DNA of 64,000 nt from Polaribacter aquimarinus (GTDB taxonomy: Bacteria > Bacteroidota > Bacteroidia > Flavobacteriales > Flavobacteriaceae): contig NZ_QFFG01000003.1 in the NCBI RefSeq assembly GCF_003129485.1, positions 124,001-188,000 on the forward strand. The letters are read 5' to 3'. The notes under the pieces were generated by a model. It did not search any database, was not told where the DNA came from, and saw only the letters and a list, made by a program, of their open reading frames with translations. Of the stretch, positions 54,758 through 63,354 are shown one piece after another. The translations under genes were made by a program, and so were the position numbers. Every line of letters begins with the position of its first letter. Position 1 is the stretch's first letter.

Positions 54758-55537
54758 ATGAATTTTCAAATTGTTTTTGATGCAATAATTTATCATTGGC
54801 ATATTATACTATTATTCTTTACCGTAGCAATATTATATTCTTCTGTAGGTTTTGGTGGAGGTTCTAGTTATTTGGCAATTTTAGCTTTAACAGGTATTGT
54901 TTTTACACAAATTAGAGCTACTGCTTTACTTTGTAATATTGTTGTGGTTTCTGGGAATGTACTACTATTCTACCATCAAAAGAATTTGGATTGGAAAAAA
55001 ATAATCCCCTTGGTTGCTTTCAGTATCCCGTTCGCTTATGTAGGTGGGTACTTAAAAATTAGTCAACATTTTTTCTTTATTTTATTAGGAGTTACGCTTT
55101 TATTTGCTGCAATTACCATGTGGTTATCAAAAAAAATAATTGTTTCAAATGAAAAAATCAACAAATCAAAACCTATTAAAAATGCAAGTTTTGGAGGCAT
55201 AATTGGTTTTATTTCTGGAATGGTTGGAATTGGAGGAGGTATTTTTTTAGCACCTCTTTTGCATTTAACTAATTGGGGTTCGCCTAAAAAAATAGCAGCA
55301 ACTGCTAGTTTTTTTATTTTAGTGAATTCTTTTGCCGGACTAATGGGACAATATTCTAACCCAGATTTTAAAATCGACTGGAATTTAACTTCAATATTAT
55401 TATTTACTGTTTTTATTGGTGGGCAAATTGGTAGTAGGTTGAGCAATAAATCATTTACTCCAATTCAGCTGAAAAAAGCAACAGCTGTTTTAATTGCTTT
55501 TGTAAGTATTCGTATTTTGTTCAAATATTTGTTCTAA
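54758..55537 (+). CDS. TauE/SafE-family membrane transporter
   Basis: A 259-residue inner-membrane protein with eight helices in two repeats. Family marks are VGFGGGSSYLAILAL in the first repeat and GMVGIGGGIFLAPLL in the second. Members are thought to export sulfite or sulfoacetate, or other small anions. The frame continues upstream to 54644, but that part is antisense to acs and lies before the promoter box, so I start at MNFQIVFDAI. terC follows after 65 bp. Confidence 0.9.
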   Translation: MNFQIVFDAIIYHWHIILLFFTVAILYSSVGFGGGSSYLAILALTGIVFTQIRATALLCNIVVVSGNVLLFYHQKNLDWKKIIPLVAFSIPFAYVGGYLKISQHFFFILLGVTLLFAAITMWLSKKIIVSNEKINKSKPIKNASFGGIIGFISGMVGIGGGIFLAPLLHLTNWGSPKKIAATASFFILVNSFAGLMGQYSNPDFKIDWNLTSILLFTVFIGGQIGSRLSNKSFTPIQLKKATAVLIAFVSIRILFKYLF

Positions 55538-55556
55538 ATAAAAACAATTACTTTAA

Positions 55557-55564
55557 TATATTTG
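55557..55564 (+). promoter_or_regulatory. -7 promoter box of terC
   Basis: Reads TATATTTG, 38 bases before the terC ATG, giving a leader of about 34 nt. Confidence 0.45.
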
Positions 55565-55602
55565 AACTTTCTTTAATCAATAATTTTTAAATAAAAAAAT
55601 CT

Positions 55603-56394
55603 ATGTTAGAAGTAATTTTTACTTTAATAATGTTAATCCTTTTACAAGCCGTTTTAGGTTTTGACAACTTACTTTACATTTCATTAGAATCAAAAAAAGC
55701 ACCTCTAAAGGATCAAAAGAGGGTTCGAAAAATGGGAATTTTAATTGCTATTGTTTTAAGAATTGTTTTACTATTTCTTTTAGTTTCAATTATTGATTAC
55801 TTTCAAGATCCTTTTTCATTTTTAACTGGCGGAATAGATGATGTTGTAAAATTTGCTTTTAATGGTCACAGTATTATCGTTTTATTAGGTGGCGGTTTTA
55901 TCATTTACACAGCCATTAAAGAAATTTGGCATATGATTGGAACTAAAGACTTAGAATATGACATTGAAGGAAATTCTAAACGATCAAAGTCTTCTAATGC
56001 TGTTATTGTAAGTATTGTACTAATGAATTTAGTATTCTCTTTTGATTCAATTTTAGCTGCAATAGGTTTAACTAGTGAAATCGAAAATGCTACAACTGCC
56101 TTTATTGTAATGGCTATTGCAATAATTATTAGCGGTTTGTTAATGTTGTTTTTAGCAGATAGGATATCTACTTTCCTAGCCAAAAACAGAATGTATGAAG
56201 TATTAGGTTTATTCATCCTTTTTATAGTAGGTATAATGTTAATTACTGAAGGTGGTCATTTAGCACACATAAAACTTTTTGGAGAAGAAATTGTACCCAT
56301 GAGTAAAACAACATTTTATTTTGTGATTGCTATTTTAGTGATTATTGATATTGTACAAGGAAAATATCAAAAGAAATTACTCCTTAAAGAATAG
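55603..56394 (+). CDS. TerC-family membrane protein
   Basis: A 263-residue protein with seven to eight membrane helices. Conserved acidic residues in helices, QAVLGFDNLLYISLESKKAP near the N-terminus and VFSFDSILAAIGLT in the second half, are the signature of TerC/YceF-like proteins. Relatives in other bacteria export manganese during membrane protein biogenesis or give tellurite resistance. The metal here is not known. A transcription unit or terminator lies 70-180 bases downstream. Confidence 0.92.
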   Translation: MLEVIFTLIMLILLQAVLGFDNLLYISLESKKAPLKDQKRVRKMGILIAIVLRIVLLFLLVSIIDYFQDPFSFLTGGIDDVVKFAFNGHSIIVLLGGGFIIYTAIKEIWHMIGTKDLEYDIEGNSKRSKSSNAVIVSIVLMNLVFSFDSILAAIGLTSEIENATTAFIVMAIAIIISGLLMLFLADRISTFLAKNRMYEVLGLFILFIVGIMLITEGGHLAHIKLFGEEIVPMSKTTFYFVIAILVIIDIVQGKYQKKLLLKE

Positions 56395-56464
56395 CCTTAA
56401 AATCTTCTATTCAAAAATAATAATTTGTTTAATAATTTTAACATTTAATTAAACAATAATTAAT

Positions 56465-56577
56465 TATCTTTGCCAAGTACTATAAGTACACTTCTAACAA
56501 AACGAATTAATTTTCGAATCATAAAAGAAGTTTTTGGTTGATTGTTAAAACCGCTGTTCATAACAGCGGTTTTTTAT
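56465..56577 (+). ncRNA. Candidate small RNA between terC and a convergent hypothetical gene
   Basis: An exact -7 box TATCTTTG (56465-56472) followed by CCAAGTAC, then about 75 bases with no open frame and a strong terminator: AAAACCGCTGTT (56547-56558) with AACAGCGGTTTT (56562-56573), CAT loop, T-run. Predicted RNA about 56478-56577 (100 nt). The inverted repeat AGTACTATAAGTACA and AATTAATTTTCGAATCA could fold further. The -7 and +1 region resembles that at 44286 (TAnnTTnGCCAAGTA). It may instead only be the terminator of terC. Confidence 0.4.
56547..56577 (+). terminator. Rho-independent terminator, GC-rich stem
   Basis: 12-bp perfect stem with a 3-nt loop and a six-T run on the plus strand, 3 bases from the stop of the convergent hypothetical gene. 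Reads poorly on the minus strand because its T-run there is only TTTT. Confidence 0.92.
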
Positions 56578-56579
56578 AT

Positions 56580-56945
56580 TTAAGAAATATAATCTTGTAT
56601 TCTTAGATTAATGATTTGATTAATTCTTCTTTTAAATTCAACAGGGTTTTGATGATAAAAAGACAATTCATCCAAAGAAAAGTGACCAATTACACTTCCT
56701 AAGAGTACATTTTTAAAATGGTTATCTTTTGTAAGAATAGCATTTATTGTCTCTTTTTGCTTCTCTTTAGAGTAGTTTTTTAAATTAATCTTTTTATTAA
56801 CCAAATAATTATGAAAAAGCTCAACTAATATATCGTGTTGCATTTTTATAATGGGACGAATAACTTCATTTTGAAATTTTTCATTATCAGAAGTACCAGT
56901 ATTAACTAAGTTAGACAAAATTGGTCGTTCTTTTTTATTCATCAA
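56580..56945 (-). CDS. Conserved hypothetical protein, helical
   Basis: A 121-residue soluble protein I cannot name. It is mostly helical and charged (FQNEVIRPIIKMQHDILVELFHNYLVNKKINL), ending in HLxF-like FKRRINQIINLRIQDYIS. No signal peptide, metal site or nucleotide-binding motif. It overlaps the previous gene by 11 bp, so the two are coupled, and both lack any other gene context. Real because the frame is long and shares the translation coupling. Confidence 0.65.
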   Translation of the reverse strand: MMNKKERPILSNLVNTGTSDNEKFQNEVIRPIIKMQHDILVELFHNYLVNKKINLKNYSKEKQKETINAILTKDNHFKNVLLGSVIGHFSLDELSFYHQNPVEFKRRINQIINLRIQDYIS

Positions 56946-57414
56946 GTAAGTCGTTAAGTTCTAATTGATAATCGTATTGTAAATCTTCGTGCAATTTTTC
57001 TATTGCTTTTTTTATCATTCTAACCTGAGTATCAAAAACATTTTGCAGTCTTGTACTTCTTTTTATTGAGGGTCTAAAAGCTTTTAATTTCTGGCAGAAA
57101 TATAAAAGTAATTCTGTTTCTGTCTCTTTCTTTTTAGAATATCTAATATATTTTTTTATGAGTGACAAAATCTTTCTCACACTTTTTCTGATGTAATAAA
57201 AACTATTGGTATTTATAGTTTCAAACTGTTCATCCATTTGATCTTTAATAGACTGAATATAACCTTCTTCATTATGAGATTCGAATAATAAATAAGTAAG
57301 CAACTCTTTATTTTCTTTTTTAAATTTAGACAAATGCAAACACAATTCTTTTAACTCATTTGCAGATTTATAAGAAAGTTCGTCTTTTAATTGTTTTACC
57401 GTAACAGCTTTCAT
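56935..57414 (-). CDS. Conserved hypothetical protein, helical
   Basis: A 159-residue Lys/Glu-rich, all-helical soluble protein of unknown function. The start MKAVTVKQLKDELSYKSANELKELCLHLSKFKKENKELL suggests a short helical repeat, and a basic region (SVRKILSLIKKYIRYSKKKETE) could contact nucleic acid or protein. No cofactor motif is seen. It starts 23 bases after the fabV terminator, so it must have its own promoter or rely on read-through. It overlaps the downstream gene by 11 bp. Confidence 0.65.
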   Translation of the reverse strand: MKAVTVKQLKDELSYKSANELKELCLHLSKFKKENKELLTYLLFESHNEEGYIQSIKDQMDEQFETINTNSFYYIRKSVRKILSLIKKYIRYSKKKETETELLLYFCQKLKAFRPSIKRSTRLQNVFDTQVRMIKKAIEKLHEDLQYDYQLELNDLLDE

Positions 57415-57437
57415 CTATTTTATTTTTTTACAAGATA

Positions 57438-57474
57438 AAAAAGAAAACCTCACAAAATATCTTCTGTGAGGTTT
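57438..57474 (-). terminator. Rho-independent terminator after fabV
   Basis: AAACCTCACA (57445-57454) pairs with TGTGAGGTTT (57465-57474), 10-nt loop, and a T-rich tract follows on the minus strand; 30 bases after the fabV stop. Confidence 0.85.
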
Positions 57475-57504
57475 ATGTTTATTTCCTATATGCTAGCAGC
57501 AAAT

Positions 57505-58692
57505 TTAATCTATACTTGGTACTTTTACCACTTCATTAACATCTGCTTCGTAATCTACACCTTCTACTTTAAATCCAAAAAGATTATAAAAATCGTTACT
57601 ATACCCTTCTAAATCTCCAATTTCTGATAAATTTTGTGTAGTTGCTGTTTCCCAAAGTTTTACAACCTCAGCTTGCACATCTTCTCTCATTTCCCAATCG
57701 TCAATTCTAATTCTACCTTTTTCATCCAAAGCTAAATCACCTCCAAATAAACGCTCACTATACAAACGTTGAATTTGCTCTATACAACCTTCGTGAATTC
57801 CTTTTTCTTTCATTGTTTTGTACAATAATGAAATGTATAAAGGTATTACAGGAATTGCTGAACTTGCTTGTGTAACTAACGCTTTATTCACAGAAACATA
57901 TGCTTTACCTCCAATTGATTTTAAATCATTTGCAATGGTAAAAGCAGTTGCTTCTAAATGATCTTTTGCAGCACCAATGGTTCCATTTCTATAAACAGGT
58001 TTTGTAACTTCTGGACCAATATAAGAATACGCAACTGTTGTAGCTCCTTCAGATAATAAATTTTCAGCCTGTAAAGCATCAATCCACATTTTCCAATCTT
58101 CACCACCCATAACAGTTACAGTATTTTCAACATCTTCTCCTTCTGCAGGATTGATTGAAATTTCTGATACATTACCTGTATGAAAATCAACAGTTTTATC
58201 AGAAAAAACTTGCCCAATTGGTTTTAAAACCGATTTGTAGCGTTTTCCTGTTTCAGGATGTGTTCTTACTGGTGATGCTAAACTGTAAATTACCAAATCA
58301 ATCTGACCTAAATCTTCTTTGATTAAATTGACAACTTGTTGTTTAACTTCGTTAGAAAATGCATCTCCATTAATACTTTTTGCATACAAACCAGCAGCGT
58401 GCGCTTGCTTTTCAAAAGCCGCTGTGTTGTAATAACCTGGTGATGCAGGTCTACCTGGGCTTGCTGGTTTATCAAAGAAAACACCTATAGTAGCTGCATC
58501 TGAACCAAAGGCACTTGATATTCTAGATGCTAAACCAAACCCTGTTGATGATCCTAAAACCAATACTTTTTTTGGTCCATCAATTTTCCCTTTCGATTTT
58601 ACATATTCTATTTGATTGATTACGTTTTGCTCACAACCTGTAGGATGTGATGTCAAACAAATAAATCCTCTTGTTCTTGGTTCTATAATCAT
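57505..58692 (-). CDS. fabV: Enoyl-ACP/trans-2-enoyl-CoA reductase, FabV type
   Basis: NADH-dependent reductase of the last step of fatty-acid elongation, an isozyme unrelated in length to FabI. The 395-residue protein starts MIIEPRTRGFICLTSHPTGC, then KVLVLGSSTGFGLASRI (dinucleotide-binding loop) and the catalytic Y-x8-K in PVYRNGTIGAAKDHLE. FabV proteins are far less sensitive to triclosan than FabI. It is the last of four minus-strand genes, 10 bp after purC. Confidence 0.96.
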   Translation of the reverse strand: MIIEPRTRGFICLTSHPTGCEQNVINQIEYVKSKGKIDGPKKVLVLGSSTGFGLASRISSAFGSDAATIGVFFDKPASPGRPASPGYYNTAAFEKQAHAAGLYAKSINGDAFSNEVKQQVVNLIKEDLGQIDLVIYSLASPVRTHPETGKRYKSVLKPIGQVFSDKTVDFHTGNVSEISINPAEGEDVENTVTVMGGEDWKMWIDALQAENLLSEGATTVAYSYIGPEVTKPVYRNGTIGAAKDHLEATAFTIANDLKSIGGKAYVSVNKALVTQASSAIPVIPLYISLLYKTMKEKGIHEGCIEQIQRLYSERLFGGDLALDEKGRIRIDDWEMREDVQAEVVKLWETATTQNLSEIGDLEGYSNDFYNLFGFKVEGVDYEADVNEVVKVPSID

Positions 58693-58702
58693 AATAGTTA
58701 GT

Positions 58703-59650
58703 TTATTTTGCTAAAAAAGAATTTACATTCTTTTCAATTCTATTTAAAACATTATCTGTAGCTGCTTTCACAAAAGTTTCTCCAGTAATTTGTTCGTATA
58801 ATTCTATGTATCTATTCGAAATTTCAATGATTTTTTCATCTGACATTTCTGGTATTTGCTGTCTTTCTTTTCCTTGAAAACCGTTTTCAATTAACCACTG
58901 TCTTACAAATTCTTTAGATAATTGTTTTTGCGCTTCTTCTTTATCTTGTCTTTCTTGATATCCATCTGCATAAAAATAACGAGAAGAATCTGGTGTGTGA
59001 ATTTCATCAATCAAAACAATTTTTCCGTCTTTTGTTTTTCCAAATTCGTATTTGGTATCTACTAAAATCAAACCTCTTTTTGCAGCGATTTCTGTTCCTC
59101 TTTGAAATAAAGCTCTTGTATAATTTTCTAAAACGATATAATCTTCTTCAGAAACAATTCCTTTTGCTAAAATGTCTTCTCTAGAAATATCTTCATCGTG
59201 TTCACCATTATCTGCTTTGGTAGATGGCGTAATTAACGGTTCTGGAAATTTATCATTTTCTTTTAATCCTTCTGCCATTTCAACACCACAAATTGTTCTT
59301 TTTCCTAATTTGTATTCACGAGCAGCATGACCAGATAAATATCCACGAATTACCATTTCTACTTTAAAAGGTTCGCATAAATGACCAATGGCTACATTTT
59401 CATCAGGATTTGCAATTAACCAATTCGGAACAATATCTACAGTATCATTCATCATTTTGGTTGCAATTTGATTCAAAATTTGACCTTTAAACGGGATTTG
59501 ACGAGGCAAAATCACATCGAATGCAGATAATCTGTCAGTGGCAATCATTACCAAAAGTTCATCATTTATATTGTAAACTTCTCTAACTTTACCTTTGTAA
59601 ACAGATTTTTGCTTTGGAAACTGGAAATTTGTTTCGTTAATTGTATTCAT
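58703..59650 (-). CDS. purC: SAICAR synthase
   Basis: Joins CAIR and aspartate with ATP in purine synthesis. The 315-residue protein is the longer family form. It shows [27 protein letters not shown] near the N-terminus, [16 protein letters not shown], the LVDTKYEFG motif and the [13 protein letters not shown] metal/ATP site. A -7 box TATTTTTG lies at 59674-59681 on the minus strand. fabV follows after 10 bp, a link between nucleotide and lipid synthesis of no obvious meaning. Confidence 0.97.
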   Translation of the reverse strand: MNTINETNFQFPKQKSVYKGKVREVYNINDELLVMIATDRLSAFDVILPRQIPFKGQILNQIATKMMNDTVDIVPNWLIANPDENVAIGHLCEPFKVEMVIRGYLSGHAAREYKLGKRTICGVEMAEGLKENDKFPEPLITPSTKADNGEHDEDISREDILAKGIVSEEDYIVLENYTRALFQRGTEIAAKRGLILVDTKYEFGKTKDGKIVLIDEIHTPDSSRYFYADGYQERQDKEEAQKQLSKEFVRQWLIENGFQGKERQQIPEMSDEKIIEISNRYIELYEQITGETFVKAATDNVLNRIEKNVNSFLAK

Positions 59651-59673
59651 TATTATAGTTGTTGTTGCGGGTG

Positions 59674-59681
59674 CAAAAATA
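59674..59681 (-). promoter_or_regulatory. -7 promoter box of purC
   Basis: Reads TATTTTTG on the minus strand, 23 bases before the purC start, between the upstream membrane-protein gene and purC. Confidence 0.45.
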
Positions 59682-59693
59682 AACTTTCCAAAT

Positions 59694-60314
59694 TTATTTC
59701 TTTTCCTTTTTCAGCACTTTTATTTGCTTTAAATTATCTGCTATTGGTGTGGCTGTAATTACTTTTTCGCCTGGTATGAAATAAAAGAAATAAGCAGAAT
59801 TTTGTCCTATTTTCCGAACGTCTAGTTTAGAATTATCTTTAAAAACTAAAGTGTAATTAGGTATAATTTCTTTACTATTATATTTTTGTTTCATACCTAT
59901 TCCCATACCCGTTCTCATAGATACAAATAATAGAAAAAAAATAAACATCATACCTGGTAAAATATTTTTCTTCTTTCCAAGTTCTTCATACTTCTTATCC
60001 CATTTTTCAATATTGTATATTTTTTGATACCATTTTTTTTCTCTTAAATAAGCATAAAACTTGAACATCCATTTGGTAAAATACAAATACATCAACCAAA
60101 ACATTAAGGCTAAAAAAATTGATATTTTCCAATTGTTGGTTAATAGACTGATAGGAGAAATTAAGGCATCTAAAATAGTTGTATAGTTTAAATAAGAAAC
60201 TCCAAAGATTCCATAAAAAATAGCATCGCTAACTATACCTAAAATAATCAGGTATAAATATCCAATGTAAAAATAATCTTGTAAACCTAATTTATCCTCT
60301 TCTATCTTTATCAT
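59694..60314 (-). CDS. Hypothetical membrane protein
   Basis: A 206-residue protein with four hydrophobic segments (about residues 13-35, 43-60, 62-82 and 116-135) and a C-terminal soluble part (about 140-206) that would lie on one side of the membrane. Many charged residues separate helices two and three ([29 protein letters not shown]). I do not recognise the family. It overlaps phoH by 4 bp (ATGA), so it is translated with it. Confidence 0.65.
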   Translation of the reverse strand: MIKIEEDKLGLQDYFYIGYLYLIILGIVSDAIFYGIFGVSYLNYTTILDALISPISLLTNNWKISIFLALMFWLMYLYFTKWMFKFYAYLREKKWYQKIYNIEKWDKKYEELGKKKNILPGMMFIFFLLFVSMRTGMGIGMKQKYNSKEIIPNYTLVFKDNSKLDVRKIGQNSAYFFYFIPGEKVITATPIADNLKQIKVLKKEKK

Positions 60315-61264
60315 TCTGTCTCTATACTTTTATATGCTGTTATTATTTTCTTTACCAATCTATGTCTTACTACATCTTTATCGTCTAAATATACCTGCTC
60401 AATTCCTTCTATATTTTTTAAAGCTAACAAAGATTCTTTTAATCCAGAAACTTGTTTTCGAGGCAAATCAATCTGACCTGGATCACCTGTAATGATAAAC
60501 TTTGCGTTCTTACCCATTCTGGTTAAAAACATTTTCATTTGATTGTGCGTTGTGTTTTGTGCTTCATCTAAAATTACAAAAGCATTATCTAGGGTTCTCC
60601 CGCGCATAAAAGCCAAAGGTGCAATTTGAATGACTCCTTTTTCTATGTGAGATTCTAATTTTTCATGCGGAATCATATCACGCAATGCATCATATAAAGG
60701 TTGCATATATGGATCTAATTTTTCTTTTAAATCTCCTGGAAGAAATCCTAAGTTTTCTCCAGATTCTACAGCTGGCCTTGTTAAAATGATTCTTCTCACT
60801 TCTTTTTCTTTCAAAGCCTTTACAGCTAGAGCAACCGCTGTATAGGTTTTTCCTGTTCCTGCTGGACCAACTGCAAATAGCATATCATTTTTCTGCATTA
60901 GAGAAACCATTTTACGTTGATTTTCGGTCTGCGCTTTAATCAATTTTCCACTAACACCATGTACTAAAACATCTTTTGCATTTCTTGCTGCAACAGTTTT
61001 TTCTTCATTCCCATTTGATGTTAAAATGCGTTCAATACTATTTTCATCCAGCTTGTTGTAACGATTAAAGTATTTGATTAATCTATCCAATCGTGTTTCA
61101 AATTCGTCTAAGATATCTGGCTCTCCGTAAATTTTAAGCTTAGATCCGCGAGCAACAATTTTAATTTTTGGAAAATATCTCTTTAATTGCTCAATAGTAC
61201 TGTTGTGTGCTCCAAAGAAATCTTTTGGACTGATTTCTGTAAGCTCTATGATGCGTTCGTTCAA
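60311..61264 (-). CDS. PhoH family ATPase
   Basis: A 317-residue cytoplasmic P-loop protein of the PhoH-like (RhaR/YbeZ) family, linked to RNA metabolism and ribosome handling. The N-terminal about 100 residues include a KH-like RNA-binding region (KLKIYGEPDILDEF), followed by Walker A AVGPAGTGKTYTAVALAV, Walker B AFVILDEAQNTT and the arginine finger-like region FIITGDPGQIDLPRKQ. Length and domain order match YbeZ. It is the first of the phoH-membrane protein-purC-fabV series and is divergent from the SAM-hydrolase gene. Confidence 0.93.
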   Translation of the reverse strand: MNERIIELTEISPKDFFGAHNSTIEQLKRYFPKIKIVARGSKLKIYGEPDILDEFETRLDRLIKYFNRYNKLDENSIERILTSNGNEEKTVAARNAKDVLVHGVSGKLIKAQTENQRKMVSLMQKNDMLFAVGPAGTGKTYTAVALAVKALKEKEVRRIILTRPAVESGENLGFLPGDLKEKLDPYMQPLYDALRDMIPHEKLESHIEKGVIQIAPLAFMRGRTLDNAFVILDEAQNTTHNQMKMFLTRMGKNAKFIITGDPGQIDLPRKQVSGLKESLLALKNIEGIEQVYLDDKDVVRHRLVKKIITAYKSIETE

Positions 61265-61335
61265 ATGATAATATTTTGTTTGTGATTAACGTTATTTATT
61301 CAACTAAAAATAGTAATTTAAAATACTAAAATGAT

Positions 61336-61343
61336 TAGATTTG
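61336..61343 (+). promoter_or_regulatory. -7 promoter box of the SAM adenosyltransferase gene
   Basis: Reads TAGATTTG, an exact TAnnTTTG match, 50 bases before the ATG at 61394. Confidence 0.45.
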
Positions 61344-61393
61344 CGTAAACTAATTAACAACTTTTACACAATTCAATTAACAGCAAAAAATTA

Positions 61394-62254
61394 ATGTCTC
61401 TAATTACATTAACTACAGATTTTGGAACAAAAGACCACTTTGTTGGTGCTGTTAAAGGAGCAATCTATTCAGAACTTTCTGATGCTAAAATTGTTGATAT
61501 TACGCACGAAATATCGCCATTTAACATCACAGAAACTGCATATATTTTAAAAAACTCGTACAAAAGTTTTCCAGAGGGAACAATACATATTATTGGTGTA
61601 GATTCTGAATTGAGTAGGGATAATAAACATATTGCCTTAGAGTTAGACAATCATTTTTTTGTTTGTCCAGACAACGGATTAATTTCTATGATTGCTTCAG
61701 AAATTAAACCTACCAAAATTGTAGAAATTAATATACATGATAGAATAGAAAGTAGTTTCCCTGTTTTAGATGTTTTTGTACAAGTAGCTTGTTTTATAGC
61801 AAGAGGTGGAAATTTAACTGTTATAGGTAAAGAAATTCAAGAATTCAAAAAGTTAGTAGAAATTCAACCAAAGGTAAATCAGGCTCAAAATCAGATTATT
61901 GGAGGGGTTTTATATATTGATAACTATGGAAATGTGATTACAAATATTAGCCTAAAAATGTTTCAAGATATTGGAAAAGGAAGACGTTTTAAAGCGTCTG
62001 CAAGACGTTATTCTTTTTCTAAAATATTTACTAAATACAATGAAGTTGCAGGTGATAGTGCTCACGACAGCATACAATATGATGGTAGTAAATTGGCTAT
62101 TTTTAACTCTGCAGGTTTTTTAGAAATTGCCATTTATAGAAGTAATTTAGCTACTGTTGGTGGTGCATCTACATTGTTAGGATTAAATTATAGAGATCCT
62201 ATTACTATTGAATTTTATAACGATTCTAAACCAGATTTTACACCTTTAAGTTAA
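61394..62254 (+). CDS. SAM hydroxide adenosyltransferase (DUF62 family)
   Basis: A 286-residue protein of the SAM-hydrolase/fluorinase-chlorinase superfamily. The start ITLTTDFGTKDHFVGAVKG carries the conserved Asp that binds the SAM ribose, and YIDNYGNVITNIS is the second signature. Most members hydrolyse SAM to adenosine and methionine using water; the halogenating members are rarer, and no residue seen here points to halogenation. It is followed 5 bp later by a monooxygenase gene. Confidence 0.93.
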   Translation: MSLITLTTDFGTKDHFVGAVKGAIYSELSDAKIVDITHEISPFNITETAYILKNSYKSFPEGTIHIIGVDSELSRDNKHIALELDNHFFVCPDNGLISMIASEIKPTKIVEINIHDRIESSFPVLDVFVQVACFIARGGNLTVIGKEIQEFKKLVEIQPKVNQAQNQIIGGVLYIDNYGNVITNISLKMFQDIGKGRRFKASARRYSFSKIFTKYNEVAGDSAHDSIQYDGSKLAIFNSAGFLEIAIYRSNLATVGGASTLLGLNYRDPITIEFYNDSKPDFTPLS

Positions 62255-62259
62255 AAACT

Positions 62260-62556
62260 ATGTTTGTACGAATTGTTAAAATGAGTTTTCATCAAAAACA
62301 CATTGCAGAATTTTTAGCAATGTTTGAAGAAAAAAAATCTTTGATAAGAGCTTCTAAAGGATGTGAATTGTTAGAATTATATCAAGATAAAAACAACCCT
62401 GAAATCTTTTTTACATATTCGTATTGGAATGCAGAAGAAGATTTAGAAAATTATAGAAATTCTGACTTATTTAAAACTACTTGGAAACAAACCAAAACGT
62501 ATTTTAATGACAAACCTTTAGCTTGGAGCGTTGATAAAAGAGTGAGTTTACAATAA
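62260..62556 (+). CDS. Antibiotic biosynthesis monooxygenase (ABM) domain protein
   Basis: A 98-residue ferredoxin-like alpha/beta protein. The ABM pattern includes VRIVKMSFHQKHIAEFLAMF, the CELLELYQDKNNP region and the SYWNAEEDLENYRNSD signature. Members oxidise quinols or act as heme-related enzymes. It starts 5 bp after the SAM-adenosyltransferase gene and is cotranscribed with it. Its stop abuts the heptamer array at 62557. Confidence 0.88.
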   Translation: MFVRIVKMSFHQKHIAEFLAMFEEKKSLIRASKGCELLELYQDKNNPEIFFTYSYWNAEEDLENYRNSDLFKTTWKQTKTYFNDKPLAWSVDKRVSLQ

Positions 62557-62626
62557 AGTTAGAAGTTAGAAGTTAGAAGTTAGAAGTTAGAAGTTAGAAG
62601 TTAGAAGTTAGAAGTTAGAAGTTAGA
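62557..62626 (+). repeat. Ten perfect tandem copies of AGTTAGA before gldF
   Basis: The heptamer AGTTAGA is repeated ten times with no mismatch, filling the space from the ABM stop to 11 bases before the gldF ATG. The array supplies a TAG in every frame and spaces the ribosome-binding region from any upstream promoter. No Shine-Dalgarno-like motif is seen outside the repeat. Confidence 0.97.
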
Positions 62627-62637
62627 AGAAAAATAAA

Positions 62638-63354
62638 ATGTTTCCAATCCTAAAAAAAGAATTCAACTCATTTTTTGCAAGTCCTATTGCCTATTTGGTG
62701 ATTGGTGTTTTCTTGTTGATTAACGGTTTGTTTCTATGGGTTTTTAAAGACGATTTTAACATTTTAAATGCAGGTTTTTCAGATTTGAATCCGTTTTTCT
62801 TTTTAGCGCCTTGGGTGTTTTTATTTTTGATTCCTGCTATCACTATGAAAAGTTTTGCTGATGAATTCAGTAATGGAACCATAGAACTCTTAAAGACAAA
62901 ACCTATTTCTGATTGGCAAATTGTTATGGGTAAATTCTGGGCTTCACTTTTATTGGTTGTTGTGGCTTTAACTCCTACGTTGACTTATGTCTACACTGTT
63001 TACAGTTTAGGAAATCCTGTTGGCAATATCGATTTTGGTAGTACAATGGGTTCTTATCTTGGACTGTTTTTTTTAGCATCCGCTTATACTGCTGTAGGCT
63101 TGTTTACATCAACATTATCTAAAAATCAAATTGTTGCATTTATTTTAGGAGTTTTTATCACATTCTTTTTATACTATGGATTTGACGCCATTTCTAACTC
63201 TTTAGGAAATGATTTAACCATAAAGAAACTTGGAATTAACGAACATTTTAAAAGCATTTCAAGAGGTGTTTTAGATACTAGAGATATCATCTATTTTTTG
63301 AGTGTTACTTTTTTCTTTTTATTCATTACTAAAATACGTTTAGACAATGAATAA
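62638..63354 (+). CDS. gldF: Gliding motility-associated ABC permease GldF
   Basis: A 238-residue ABC-2 permease subunit of the GldAFG transporter, required for gliding in some flavobacteria. Six hydrophobic segments are seen, with FPILKKEFNSFFASPIAYLVIGVFLL at the start and AITMKSFADEFSNGTIELLKTKPIS before the third helix, typical of this group. gldG overlaps it by 8 bp, so the two are coupled. The ATPase GldA is not in the window. A heptamer array ends 11 bases before its ATG. Confidence 0.95.
   Translation: MFPILKKEFNSFFASPIAYLVIGVFLLINGLFLWVFKDDFNILNAGFSDLNPFFFLAPWVFLFLIPAITMKSFADEFSNGTIELLKTKPISDWQIVMGKFWASLLLVVVALTPTLTYVYTVYSLGNPVGNIDFGSTMGSYLGLFFLASAYTAVGLFTSTLSKNQIVAFILGVFITFFLYYGFDAISNSLGNDLTIKKLGINEHFKSISRGVLDTRDIIYFLSVTFFFLFITKIRLDNE

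Noticed and set aside
61394-62254. Fluorinase or chlorinase (halogenating member of the SAM family)
   Set aside because: Nothing seen distinguishes it from the common SAM-hydrolysing form, and there is no halometabolite gene context; the common function is far more likely.
62557-62626. CRISPR array
   Set aside because: The repeats are 7 bp with no spacers and no cas genes nearby; it is a simple tandem repeat.
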